A DNA stretch of 8,476 bases from Armatimonadota bacterium (GCA_016868955.1 VGFF01000087.1:1-8476); one strand, 5' to 3'. Positions 1 through 6,262 are shown, counted from the stretch's first letter. Made by a program: numbers and translations. The notes: generated by a model from the letters alone, not told the origin.

Positions 1-303
1 CGCGGCGGCCAGACCGCACAGATTCTCTCGAAGTACCGGCCGGCCGAGCCGATCGTCGCGCTCACGGAAGACCCGAACGTGGCGCGCCGCATGGCGCTGC
101 TGTGGGGCGTGCAAGACATCGTCACCGAGTTCCGCGAGGACACCGACGCGATGGTGCTGCACGCGGAGGACGCGCTGCTGCAGCGGGGCATCGTCGAGCC
201 CGGCGACATCGTGATCCTCACGGGGTCGGCACCGCTGATCGCGCGTGGCCGCGCGAACATGTTGAAGGTCCATCGCGTGCGCCGCGGCGGCGGCAAACCG
301 TGA
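1..303 (+). CDS. pyk: Pyruvate kinase, C-terminal domain (5' end outside window)
   Basis: The reading frame is open from the first base and ends in TGA, giving about 100 residues. They match the C-terminal (allosteric) domain of pyruvate kinase. Recognisable parts are a GGQTAQILSKYRP opening (family pattern: G.TA..+SKYRP), then PIVALTEDPNVARRMALLWGV (family: PI.A.T.....R...L..GV), then a GDIVILTGSAP strand and loop before the final hydrophobic strand. Pyruvate kinase makes pyruvate and ATP from phosphoenolpyruvate and ADP in the cytoplasm, the last step of glycolysis. The catalytic barrel lies upstream of this window. In the closing segment the common G.TN motif reads GRAN, a small departure in the effector-binding region. 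The next gene starts inside this stop codon, so the two are probably co-transcribed and translationally coupled. Confidence 0.93.
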   Translation, partial: RGGQTAQILSKYRPAEPIVALTEDPNVARRMALLWGVQDIVTEFREDTDAMVLHAEDALLQRGIVEPGDIVILTGSAPLIARGRANMLKVHRVRRGGGKP

Positions 304-581
304 ACGAGCAGCTCTGGGATGTCTACGAGCAGACGTGCATGATCGAGCTGCAGCCGCTCTCCAAGTTCGTGCGCCGCGTCCGATCCGGGGAGCACGGCAT
401 CTTTTCCCGCGAAGACGTGCGCGCGCTGCTCCGCCAGGTGCAGGACAACATGCTGGCGATGATTCACTTGAAGGCGTCTGAAGGAACCCAGTACGCCGAT
501 CAGCAAGAGGACGTCGCGCTGGAGACCGAGCGCATGTTCGAGCAGCTGTACCAACAGCTCGACGGCGACGCCGGCTCGTAG
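300..581 (+). CDS. Small unrecognised protein coupled to pyruvate kinase
   Basis: I do not recognise this 93-residue protein. The chosen start is the GTG at 300, which overlaps the TGA of the pyruvate kinase gene (GTGA). A longer reading from 102 lies in the wrong frame over pyruvate kinase and is Arg-rich junk, so it was discarded. The product is soluble, acidic and mostly helical by eye, starting NEQLWDVYEQ and ending QLYQQLDGDAGS. It has no signal peptide, membrane span or cysteine motif; it holds one Cys and several Met and Gln residues. The 4-nt overlap suggests it is translated by termination-reinitiation after pyruvate kinase; only a weak GGCGG precedes the GTG. It converges on the minus-strand aminopeptidase gene 24 bp later, with no obvious terminator hairpin between them. 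Confidence 0.75.
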   Translation: MNEQLWDVYEQTCMIELQPLSKFVRRVRSGEHGIFSREDVRALLRQVQDNMLAMIHLKASEGTQYADQQEDVALETERMFEQLYQQLDGDAGS

Positions 582-605
582 CCCCCAGCCCACGGTTTCC
601 CGCGG

Positions 606-1712
606 TCACATCCCGATCAGGAACTTCCCGTCCTTGTGGATGACCTCGCCGTCGGCGCAGATCTCGCCGCCGTCGCGCAGATCGCAGATCATGTCCCAGT
701 GAAGGCCTGACGTGTTCTTGCCGCCGCTTTCCGGATAGGACGATCCCAGCGCCATGTGGACGGTGCCGCCGATCTTCTCGTCGAACAGAATGTTCTTCGT
801 GAACCGCTGGATGTCGTAGTTCGTGCCGATCGCGAATTCGCCGAGCACCTTCGCGCCGTCGTCCATCGCCAGCATCTGACGGAGGAAGTCTTCGCCCTTC
901 GCCGCTTCCGCCTTCACGACGCGACCGCTTTCGAAGACCAAGCGGACATCGCTTACCTCGCGACCACCATAGATCGCCGGGAAGCTAAATCGGATGTGGC
1001 CGCGCGTCGACGTCTCGTCCGGCGCGGTGAACACCTCGCCGTCGGGGAAATTCGAGTCGCCGGCGCAGTTGATCCACGTGCGCCCCGCCACGGATACCGT
1101 CAGGTCGGTGTCGGGCCCGACGACGCGAAGCTCGCGGCACTGGTTGAGGCGCGCAACGATGCGCTCCTGCTCGGCATGAATGCGCCGCCACGTCGCGATC
1201 GGATCGGGATCGTCGAGGTGGCCGGCCCCATAGACGAAATTGGCGTACTCGTCCAGAGACATGTCCGCTTCCTGGGCGTGCGCATGCGTCGGATACTGCG
1301 TGCCGACCCAGCGCAGAGTGCCCTCCGCGGCCCGCGCCAACAACCGCTGCGACAGGGGCCGCGTCGCGTCGCCGCGAATCCGCCGCCGCGCCGGATCGAC
1401 GCTCGTCAGGGCGCGCGTGTTCGTCTCGGCCCAGATGCCGAGCGTCGCGTCGACGGCCTCGATCTCTTTGCGCTGCAGCTCCGGGACGAAGCGCAGCTGC
1501 TCCTCGTTCGCCTCGCGATAGAACGCCTCGTCGAGCCCATCGACGGTCGCCCGCACGACTGGATGGGCGCCGTCGCGCAGCACCGCGCGATAGGCGGCGA
1601 GGATCAAGGGCTGCGCGACGGCATTGCCGGAGATTCGGACGAGTTGTCCGGGCTTGACCTCCAGCGAGTACTGGACGAGGACGTTCGCGAGCTTCTCGAT
1701 CCGCGGATCCAT
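606..1712 (-). CDS. M29-family metal-dependent aminopeptidase (AmpS/AmpT type)
   Basis: This 368-residue protein matches family M29 (thermophilic aminopeptidases such as AmpS and AmpT) in length and motifs. These dimetal enzymes remove N-terminal residues from peptides in the cytoplasm. The N-terminal domain starts DPRIEKLANVLVQYSLEVKP. The C-terminal domain carries the expected metal ligands in order: Glu226 (FPDGEVFTAP), Glu292 (GEFAIGTN), His319 (GTVHMALGSSYP) with Tyr326, and His338 plus Asp340 (GLHWDMICD). The 66-residue gap between the two Glu ligands equals the spacing I recall for Thermus AmpT. The start at 1712 is supported by GGAG 8 bases upstream. The same frame stays open much further, but there it runs antisense-in-frame through the transporter gene and is not coding. 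The YeiH-type gene ends 44 bp upstream on the same strand, so an operon is likely. The catalytic set is complete, so an active enzyme is expected. Confidence 0.93.
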   Translation of the reverse strand: MDPRIEKLANVLVQYSLEVKPGQLVRISGNAVAQPLILAAYRAVLRDGAHPVVRATVDGLDEAFYREANEEQLRFVPELQRKEIEAVDATLGIWAETNTRALTSVDPARRRIRGDATRPLSQRLLARAAEGTLRWVGTQYPTHAHAQEADMSLDEYANFVYGAGHLDDPDPIATWRRIHAEQERIVARLNQCRELRVVGPDTDLTVSVAGRTWINCAGDSNFPDGEVFTAPDETSTRGHIRFSFPAIYGGREVSDVRLVFESGRVVKAEAAKGEDFLRQMLAMDDGAKVLGEFAIGTNYDIQRFTKNILFDEKIGGTVHMALGSSYPESGGKNTSGLHWDMICDLRDGGEICADGEVIHKDGKFLIGM

Positions 1713-1756
1713 GTCACGCTCCAGCAGCGCGGCGCGCCGCGCTCGATGATTCGATG

Positions 1757-2764
1757 TCAGAACTGACCGAAGACCGCCAGCCATTGCGCGGCGGTCGCGA
1801 GCACGATGAGTAAGGCAAGTGTCGCGAGCCCCAACGATGCGACCAATCCAACCAGGAACGGCTTCGTGCCGACGTCGCGCAGATCGGAGAACCGCGTCGT
1901 CAGACCGATCCCGAACAGCGCGGCGACGATCAGCCAGCGCGAAACGTCGAGCATGACTTGCCGGAGGGGCGCCGGCAGGGCGCCCATCGAGTTCAGCGCC
2001 GCGACGGCGAGGAAACCCAGGACGAACGTCGGCACACTCTTGCGGATCGCGTCGCTCGCGGAGACGCCGGCGGCGCGGCGCGCTTGGAACAATCCGATGC
2101 CGACGAGAACCGGCGCCATCAACGCGTTGCGCGTAAGCTTGACGACGGTCGCGACGGAGGCGGCCGTGGCGCCGTAGGCCGTGCCGGCGGCCAGGACCTG
2201 GGACGTATCGTTCACCGCCGCGCCCGCCCACACGCCATAGACGGCGGGAGGCAGCGCGAGCACGTGCCCGACGATCGGAAACACGAAGACGGCGATCGTC
2301 CCGAAAAGCGTGATCGTCGCCACCGCGAACGCGACCTCGCGGCGATCCGCTTCGATGAGCGGCGCGGTCGCGAGGATCGCCGAGTTGCCGCAGATCGCGG
2401 TGCCGACCGCGACGAGCGTCGTCAGGGACGCTGGCAGGCCCGCGCGCTGCCCGGCGAACCGGACGACCAGTGCGGCGATCGACATCGTCGCCAGTAGCAG
2501 CACCAGCGACGCCGCCCCACCGCGCAGGACGTGCTCGAACGCGAGGCGGGCGCCCAGCAGGAAGATGGCGAGGCGGAGGCCGCTGCGGCTCAACCAAGCC
2601 GCGCCGGGCCGCACGGCATCGGGCAGACGCAATGCGTTTCCGATGGCCAGACCGATCGCCACGGCGAGCGATGCGTCACCGAAGTAGTCCGGCAGCAGCG
2701 GTCTGATCCAGAGGATAACGGCGGTTGCGAAGAGGCAGAACGAAATGCCGGGCGCCAGCTTCAT
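1757..2764 (-). CDS. YeiH/UPF0324-family membrane transporter (putative sulfate exporter)
   Basis: This is a 335-residue, very hydrophobic protein with roughly ten membrane segments, the usual size for the YeiH (UPF0324) family. Family signatures are visible: VGTAICGNSAILA at about 121-133, VWAGAAVNDTSQVLAAG at about 178-194, VKLTRNALMAP at about 208-218, and a late GIGL(T)TRFSDLR segment at about 285-296. The family is annotated as putative sulfate exporters, on thin experimental grounds; transport substrate is therefore uncertain. The start ATG at 2764 leads directly into the first membrane span, but no good Shine-Dalgarno precedes it. The aminopeptidase gene follows 44 bp downstream on the same strand and probably shares the transcript. 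I see no functional link between them beyond that. Confidence 0.9.
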   Translation of the reverse strand: MKLAPGISFCLFATAVILWIRPLLPDYFGDASLAVAIGLAIGNALRLPDAVRPGAAWLSRSGLRLAIFLLGARLAFEHVLRGGAASLVLLLATMSIAALVVRFAGQRAGLPASLTTLVAVGTAICGNSAILATAPLIEADRREVAFAVATITLFGTIAVFVFPIVGHVLALPPAVYGVWAGAAVNDTSQVLAAGTAYGATAASVATVVKLTRNALMAPVLVGIGLFQARRAAGVSASDAIRKSVPTFVLGFLAVAALNSMGALPAPLRQVMLDVSRWLIVAALFGIGLTTRFSDLRDVGTKPFLVGLVASLGLATLALLIVLATAAQWLAVFGQF

Positions 2765-2820
2765 CGTGGCGCCCGCGGTCGATCCGGATCGGCGATGTTC
2801 ATCCTTGCGGAGAATTCCAG

Positions 2821-2855
2821 AAAAACCGGCGAGGCCCTTTCGGGCCCCGCCGGTT
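2821..2855 (-). terminator. Intrinsic terminator of the cupredoxin gene
   Basis: Read on the minus strand, a GC-rich stem (2842-2855 pairing with 2824-2837) closes on a short GAAA loop. The outer arms AACCGGCG/CGCCGGTT are perfect, the inner arms GGGCC/GGCCC are perfect, and there is a one-base mismatch between them. A run of T residues follows (A2821-A2825 on the plus strand). It lies 33 bp past the stop of the cupredoxin gene and before the transporter start, so it separates two minus-strand transcription units. Confidence 0.87.
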
Positions 2856-2888
2856 CGCGCACCCCCATGAGCCGCTACGAGGGGGGGG

Positions 2889-3503
2889 CTACTTGGCGAC
2901 GCGGACCTCGCCGGTCATCCACGGATAGATGACGCAGGTGTACGTCAGCGTCTTGCCAGTGTCGTCCGCGGTGAACGTCCGCGCCCACTTGCTCTGCGCG
3001 CCCTGCGGACCCATGCCGGCAGGCCACAGCATGCCTGAGTTATGGAACGGGACGCCCGTCACCTCACTCGGGAGAATGTACTTCGCGTTCTCGACGAATT
3101 CCAGGTCGTTCGGATTCTTGGAGCTTTCCTTCCCCGCCTTCGGTCGAACGATGATGAACGGGCCGGCACCGCTCATCATTTCACCGGTCTTCGGATCCGC
3201 TTTCAGGAAGGCTACGAAGTGCGGCTCCGGCAGCGCGGCCTTGTTCTCCCAGACGACCGTATCGCCCGGCCGCACGGTCACGGTCGCGGTAACGTAGCTG
3301 AACTCAAGCGTCGCGGCAACGCCCCCGGGGACCTTGCGGATCTTCCCCCCGGGGCTGACTTCGACCATCACAGTGCGCCCCTTATGGACCCCACCCTGCG
3401 CCAACTTCGGCGCCGCCGAGAGCGGCCCCATGGAAACCGTCAATCCGATGGCGAGCAGAACGCCAATCATCGTGCTGAAGTACTTTGCAACTTTGCCTCT
3501 CAC
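2889..3503 (-). CDS. Secreted cupredoxin-like (blue-copper fold) protein with altered copper site
   Basis: This 204-residue protein has a signal peptide and one cupredoxin-like domain. The GTG at 3503 is chosen as start because AGGAGG sits 7 bases upstream; the frame is open further to 3599, but that extension lacks such a site. Residues 1-31 have Lys/Arg, then a hydrophobic stretch (MIGVLLAIGL), then an SAA-type cleavage site, so export is expected. The domain shows VRPGDTVVWENK (78-88), a PHFVAF segment with His95, and the closing strand YTCVIYPWMTGEV (188-200) with Cys190 and Met196. In plastocyanin/azurin-type proteins that last motif normally reads C-x-x-H-P-x-M; here the His is Tyr193 (codon TAT). 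A canonical type 1 copper site is thus incomplete. Such proteins shuttle electrons or bind copper in the periplasm; this one may do neither in the usual way. It is a single-gene unit with its own terminator. Confidence 0.88.
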   Translation of the reverse strand: MRGKVAKYFSTMIGVLLAIGLTVSMGPLSAAPKLAQGGVHKGRTVMVEVSPGGKIRKVPGGVAATLEFSYVTATVTVRPGDTVVWENKAALPEPHFVAFLKADPKTGEMMSGAGPFIIVRPKAGKESSKNPNDLEFVENAKYILPSEVTGVPFHNSGMLWPAGMGPQGAQSKWARTFTADDTGKTLTYTCVIYPWMTGEVRVAK

Positions 3504-3510
3504 GTCGACC

Positions 3511-3516
3511 CCTCCT
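3511..3516 (-). promoter_or_regulatory. Shine-Dalgarno AGGAGG that sets the cupredoxin GTG start
   Basis: The minus strand reads AGGAGG followed by 7 bases and then GTG at 3503. This site decides for the GTG start and a leading signal peptide over the upstream starts in the same frame, which would bury the signal peptide about 32 residues inside the protein. Confidence 0.8.
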
Positions 3517-3585
3517 ATTGGAGCTCGTCTCGACTTCGCATGCACGAGCGCAGTCCAACGGTAAAGGGTTGACGGCGAAGGGTCA

Positions 3586-3599
3586 GTGACGTTCGTCAC
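3586..3599. promoter_or_regulatory. Inverted repeat GTGACG-TT-CGTCAC, possible operator
   Basis: This is a perfect 6-bp inverted repeat with a 2-bp centre, 83 bp upstream of the cupredoxin start. Its size and symmetry suit a dimeric regulator, but I cannot match it to a known regulator, and a short hairpin in RNA is an equal possibility. A second inverted repeat lies just beside it. Confidence 0.3.
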
Positions 3600-3602
3600 G
3601 CC

Positions 3603-3617
3603 CGCGAAATGTTCGCG
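3603..3617. repeat. Inverted repeat CGCGAA-ATG-TTCGCG
   Basis: Perfect 6-bp arms around a 3-bp centre, 3 bp from the neighbouring inverted repeat and 60 bp beyond the stop of the D-x-x-G repeat protein gene. It could be part of a transcript end (no T run follows) or a regulator site for the cupredoxin gene. Confidence 0.3.
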
Positions 3618-3676
3618 TGCGCCGCGCGTCGCGGCCGAGGCGGGCGGTGGGCGGAGAATGTGGGATCGTGCGAGGC

Positions 3677-4201
3677 TTACGGAGCGCTGAACAACGGGTT
3701 GCGACCCGGCTCTTGAGAGTTGATGACGATCGCCGGACCGGCTTCTTCTGAGACTCTGGCTTGGATGCGCAGCCGGCCGGCGCCGTCGCTGATGAACAAC
3801 CCACCGCCGCGAATGCCGGGCTGATGGGCGTGCCAGAAGCTCGACACCGGGCGACCACTATCATCGAGGAAGTTCAACGCCGAAGACTGCGGACTGTAGT
3901 GCAGGCTCGTGCGAATCGTGCCGGCGGCATCGTACATGCGAAGCACCGGCATGTCGCCGTCGGCTACTTCCAGAGTGGCTCGCATCCGTCCTTGGGCGTC
4001 GCGGAGCACGAAGCGTTCCGCCTCCCCGATGCGAGGGCCCTTTGCCTGCGCGTGAAGCTTGCTCTGCGCGACGAGCGTTCCGGCGGCGAAGCCGATGCAG
4101 GCAATGAGCCCGACGCACAGTCGGCGCAGCTGCCGACTCTCGGTCTCGAGCCGTTCGATGCGGGCGGACAGAGCGGAATCAGGGCCACGTTCAGCCATCA
4201 T
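3677..4201 (-). CDS. Membrane-anchored protein with four D-x-x-G beta repeats, function unknown
   Basis: I do not recognise a named family for this 174-residue protein. Residues about 12-27 form a charged, Leu-spaced helix (ARIERLETESRQLRRL) likely to be a short coiled coil. Residues about 28-46 form one hydrophobic span (CVGLIACIGFAAGTLVA), so the rest is probably outside the inner membrane. The exported part repeats a hydrophobic-x-D-x-x-G-x-hydrophobic-R pattern four times: D68/G71, D91/G94, D113/G116 and D139/G142, spaced 22 to 26 residues. This suggests a small beta-repeat fold. The tail ends QEPGRNPLFSAP. The first of two adjacent ATGs (4201) is chosen because AGGAGG lies 7 bases upstream. 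It stands alone between the cupredoxin gene and tRNA-Val. The hydrophobic span could also act as an uncleaved signal, or be cleaved after AQA at about 51-53. Confidence 0.82.
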   Translation of the reverse strand: MMAERGPDSALSARIERLETESRQLRRLCVGLIACIGFAAGTLVAQSKLHAQAKGPRIGEAERFVLRDAQGRMRATLEVADGDMPVLRMYDAAGTIRTSLHYSPQSSALNFLDDSGRPVSSFWHAHQPGIRGGGLFISDGAGRLRIQARVSEEAGPAIVINSQEPGRNPLFSAP

Positions 4202-4208
4202 GGAAGAG

Positions 4209-4214
4209 CCTCCT
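4209..4214 (-). promoter_or_regulatory. Shine-Dalgarno AGGAGG for the D-x-x-G repeat protein
   Basis: AGGAGG followed by 7 bases and a tandem ATG-ATG. It supports the short 174-residue form over the long open frame that would read through the tRNA gene. Confidence 0.8.
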
Positions 4215-4371
4215 GGAGAGGATGACGGCATTTGAGCAGGCAATCCGCGTGCCACGGCGGCGGCCGGTGCGCTGTTGTTTCGCGCCGCCAGCCGGCCGCG
4301 GTACCGTCTCAAACCGGTCCTAGCTAGCTTGAAGGTTAGAATGTGCGACGAAGAAGAGGAAACCGATGGCG

Positions 4372-4446
4372 TGGTGGGCGGTACAGGGTTCGAACCTGTG
4401 ACCTCTTGCGTGTGAAGCAAGCGCTCTACCACTGAGCTAACCGCCC
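4372..4446 (-). tRNA. tRNA-Val (anticodon CAC)
   Basis: The minus strand folds into a complete 75-nt cloverleaf including a genome-encoded CCA. The acceptor stem GGGCGGT pairs perfectly with ACCGCCC, followed by discriminator A and CCA. The D stem is GCTC/GAGC. The anticodon stem is CTTGC/GCAAG around the loop TTCACAC, giving anticodon CAC, which reads the valine codon GUG. The T arm is ACAGG-TTCGAAC-CCTGT. No intron or mismatch is seen. It stands alone, not in a tRNA cluster. The peptide that would be read across it on the same strand is not coding. No attachment-site repeat of its 3' end was found elsewhere in the window, so there is no sign of an integrated element here. Confidence 0.98.
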
Positions 4447-4460
4447 GTGCGAGTACGCCT

Positions 4461-4490
4461 ATTGTAGGGCCGGCGCCGAAGCGCCGTAAA
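4461..4490 (-). promoter_or_regulatory. Probable promoter of tRNA-Val
   Basis: On the minus strand TTTACG (4485-4490) and TACAAT (4461-4466) are separated by 18 bp. They match the sigma-70 -35 and -10 consensus in 4 of 6 and 5 of 6 positions. Start of transcription would fall about 8 bases before the mature tRNA 5' end. A GGCGC-TTCG-GCGCC hairpin sequence (4472-4485) occupies the spacer. Confidence 0.45.
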
Positions 4491-4512
4491 TGGCAGCGGG
4501 CATCGCTGACGG

Positions 4513-4830
4513 CTACTTCGCGGACCGATCCGTCCACGCTTTCTCGTAGATGGCGTCGTCGACGAGCGTTTCGAGGTAGGCGCCGCAGTCGTAGGATCCC
4601 GCGGGCGGTGGCGTCGATACTCCGTCCGCGTAGGCGTCGACCCAATGCCCCAGCTCATGGATCATCAGCGTCGCGGCATTCTTGTAGTCGGTCTTGTCGG
4701 TCGCGAACACCGAGGATTGAAATCGGAAGTCAGCGAGCGCGATGCTCTGGTTCGGTTGCGGCGTCTCCGAGGTGTCGGCCTTGGCGCGCTTGCCGCTCCA
4801 CGAGCCGCGAAATACTCTGGGGCGCCGGGC
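4513..4830 (-). pseudogene. C-terminal stub of an HExxH zinc metallopeptidase
   Basis: From about 4818 to the TAG at 4513 the minus strand encodes a sensible protein end: RVFRGSWSGKRAKAD, then ALADFRFQSSVFATDK, then MIHELGHWVDAYADG, then AYLETLVDDAIYEKAW. HELGH (4645-4659) is the zinc-binding HExxH of a metallopeptidase, with two His ligands and the catalytic Glu. The third ligand cannot be assigned by eye, and the family is not certain. No ATG, GTG or TTG lies in this frame between the stop of the NicX-like gene (4906) and the GTG at 4708-4710. Starting at that GTG would cut off sequence that still looks coding and give only 65 residues. With just 75 bp between 4830 and the next gene, an N-terminal domain cannot be hidden there, so the 5' part has probably been deleted. 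The left limit of the remnant is approximate. A short unrecognised intact gene starting at 4710 is the alternative. Confidence 0.6.
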
Positions 4831-4905
4831 GGCTCCTCCTTTAACGAACCTACTCCGTTTAGATGATCTTTGCCGCGACGGCGTCCGTACCCGAGATGAT
4901 GTTCG

Positions 4906-5952
4906 CTACCGCATGGCGTCCGGTACGAACCGCCCCTCCGCGAGGATCTGAGTTTCGTCGAACCATACGTTCGCGTTGAGGATGCATAGGCCCAGGTGCG
5001 ACTTTGCGTCGTTCGTCCCCTGGAAGAGAACGTCGTCGTTGCTGCCAATCTGGATCTGCAAATTTCCGAGATACGATTCCGAGTCCGCGCCGCCGGCCCC
5101 CGTCTCGGGGAAGCGGATCGCTTGCGCACCCCACAGCGCGCGGTGATCGGTGCCGATGCTCGTGTGCCCGGCGAGCCAGGACTTCGGTTCGTCGTAGGAC
5201 GAGAGGTGCTTGCGTATCATCAGGGCGTCCGTGCCGCCCTCGACGCTGGCGACGCGACCTTTCTCGAAGCGGATCGTGACCAGGCGTTCGACGTGGCGTC
5301 CGAGGTGAAAGATCACGTCGCCGGCGTCGAGAACGAGCACGCCCTCCAGCGTGCCCTCACGCTGCGCGGTCTGGATCATGCCGGCGGCCCAGAAGTCCAT
5401 GTGCCCGGGGACGTCGGCAAATCCGTAGTTCGCGAGCGCCGCCCGGCCGGTCTTGTCCATGACGAGATCCGTTCCTGCCGCCGTTTGCACGCGAATCCGC
5501 CGCGCCGGACCGAACAGCGCCGCGCCCGCTTTCGATCGGCTCCGCACGGCCTCGTCGCCGCGCAAGCGAGAGAGCACGTGCACCGGCTCCATGGTGATGA
5601 CGGCGCGGGCGCCGCGGTCAAGCGCGTCCCGGATCTCAGACCGATAGTGAAGGCGGTGCGTCGTCAGCGACATGATCAAGTCGGCGTGCGCGATCGCGCC
5701 CGTCAACGCGCGCGCGGAGACGTCCGATCCCCACGGCGCCATGCCCCAGGGTACGATCGTCTGCGCGACCTCGGCGCCCATTTCCAGCGCCGCGCCCATG
5801 CAGGCGGCCGCCGTCACGGGGTTGTAGGCCGTGTCGGTGATGACCGCGCACATCTCGCCGGGCTGCAGATTGCACAACGCGAGTTGATGACGAAACAAGC
5901 CGACGAGCTCCGTGGCGAGCGCGGGCGACGATGCGAGGCGTCCGTACGACAT
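4906..5952 (-). CDS. NicX-like protein (2,5-dihydroxypyridine dioxygenase / M29-related family)
   Basis: This 348-residue protein resembles Pseudomonas NicX (about 350 residues) along its whole length. NicX is an Fe(II) ring-opening dioxygenase of nicotinate breakdown that shares its fold with M29 aminopeptidases. Matching stretches include TMEPVHVLSRL (120-130), a YGFADVPGHMDFW segment (176-188; NicX has YGYADEPGRWDHW), GVLVLDAGDVIF (204-215), and His263 in WLAGHTSIG. From memory NicX binds iron through His265, His318 and Asp320. Here His263 and His319 are kept, but HLD reads HLG, so Gly321 replaces the Asp. The NicX DHW motif also reads DFW. The substrate is therefore unlikely to be assumed as 2,5-dihydroxypyridine, and no other nic genes are nearby. 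Start ATG 5952 has AGGAGG 5 bases upstream. A GTG at 6000 would add 16 residues that also look plausible. The gene diverges from the C1-peptidase fusion gene; 175 bp separate the two starts. Confidence 0.85.
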   Translation of the reverse strand: MSYGRLASSPALATELVGLFRHQLALCNLQPGEMCAVITDTAYNPVTAAACMGAALEMGAEVAQTIVPWGMAPWGSDVSARALTGAIAHADLIMSLTTHRLHYRSEIRDALDRGARAVITMEPVHVLSRLRGDEAVRSRSKAGAALFGPARRIRVQTAAGTDLVMDKTGRAALANYGFADVPGHMDFWAAGMIQTAQREGTLEGVLVLDAGDVIFHLGRHVERLVTIRFEKGRVASVEGGTDALMIRKHLSSYDEPKSWLAGHTSIGTDHRALWGAQAIRFPETGAGGADSESYLGNLQIQIGSNDDVLFQGTNDAKSHLGLCILNANVWFDETQILAEGRFVPDAMR

Positions 5953-5957
5953 TCCAG

Positions 5958-5963
5958 CCTCCT
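5958..5963 (-). promoter_or_regulatory. Shine-Dalgarno AGGAGG for the NicX-like gene
   Basis: AGGAGG followed by 5 bases and ATG at 5952. It favours this start over the in-frame GTG at 6000 and over the much longer open frame to 6171. Confidence 0.7.
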
Positions 5964-6262
5964 CGATGGCGGCGAGCCAGTTATCGATCTCGGTGTGCAC
6001 CGCGTTCGCGCGCCGCCGCGCCGACTCCTGCCGCGATTCTCGTGAAGAGGGACGCGCGGCGGCGCCGTGCAATCTCTGTCGATACGAACGAGACCCTACA
6101 ACATCGCCCGGGAAACGAGGTGCATTCATGCCCGCAGGGAAGCGCCCTACTCGCCGCCGTTCCCAGCACACCTGCCAAGCCGGTCAAGCGCACGCTCGAC
6201 GCTCGCAGGGATACCCTAGACTTTCGTGACCGCATGTTCGAGCCGACGCTGATCGAGGCCCC

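Noticed and set aside
756..1766. A 336-codon plus-strand open frame across the aminopeptidase gene
   Set aside because: It is a shadow of the M29 gene; the product is rich in Arg and Asp with no motif.
1713..2597. Upstream extension of the aminopeptidase frame to 663 residues
   Set aside because: The added part overlaps the YeiH-type gene in another frame and reads as Arg-rich low-complexity sequence. The M29 domain begins at 1712 with its own ribosome site.
4260..4299. GC-rich inverted repeat (CGGCCGG and CCGGCCG arms) between tRNA-Val and the D-x-x-G gene
   Set aside because: Arms of 8 bp in very GC-rich sequence with a 24-bp centre and no T run are expected by chance here. It was not called as a terminator.
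4372..4446. tRNA as an integration site
   Set aside because: No integrase gene, no direct repeat of the tRNA 3' end and no mobile genes are seen in the window.
4996..6045. A 349-codon plus-strand open frame across the NicX-like gene
   Set aside because: It is a shadow of a gene with a clear family match; the product is Arg/His-rich.
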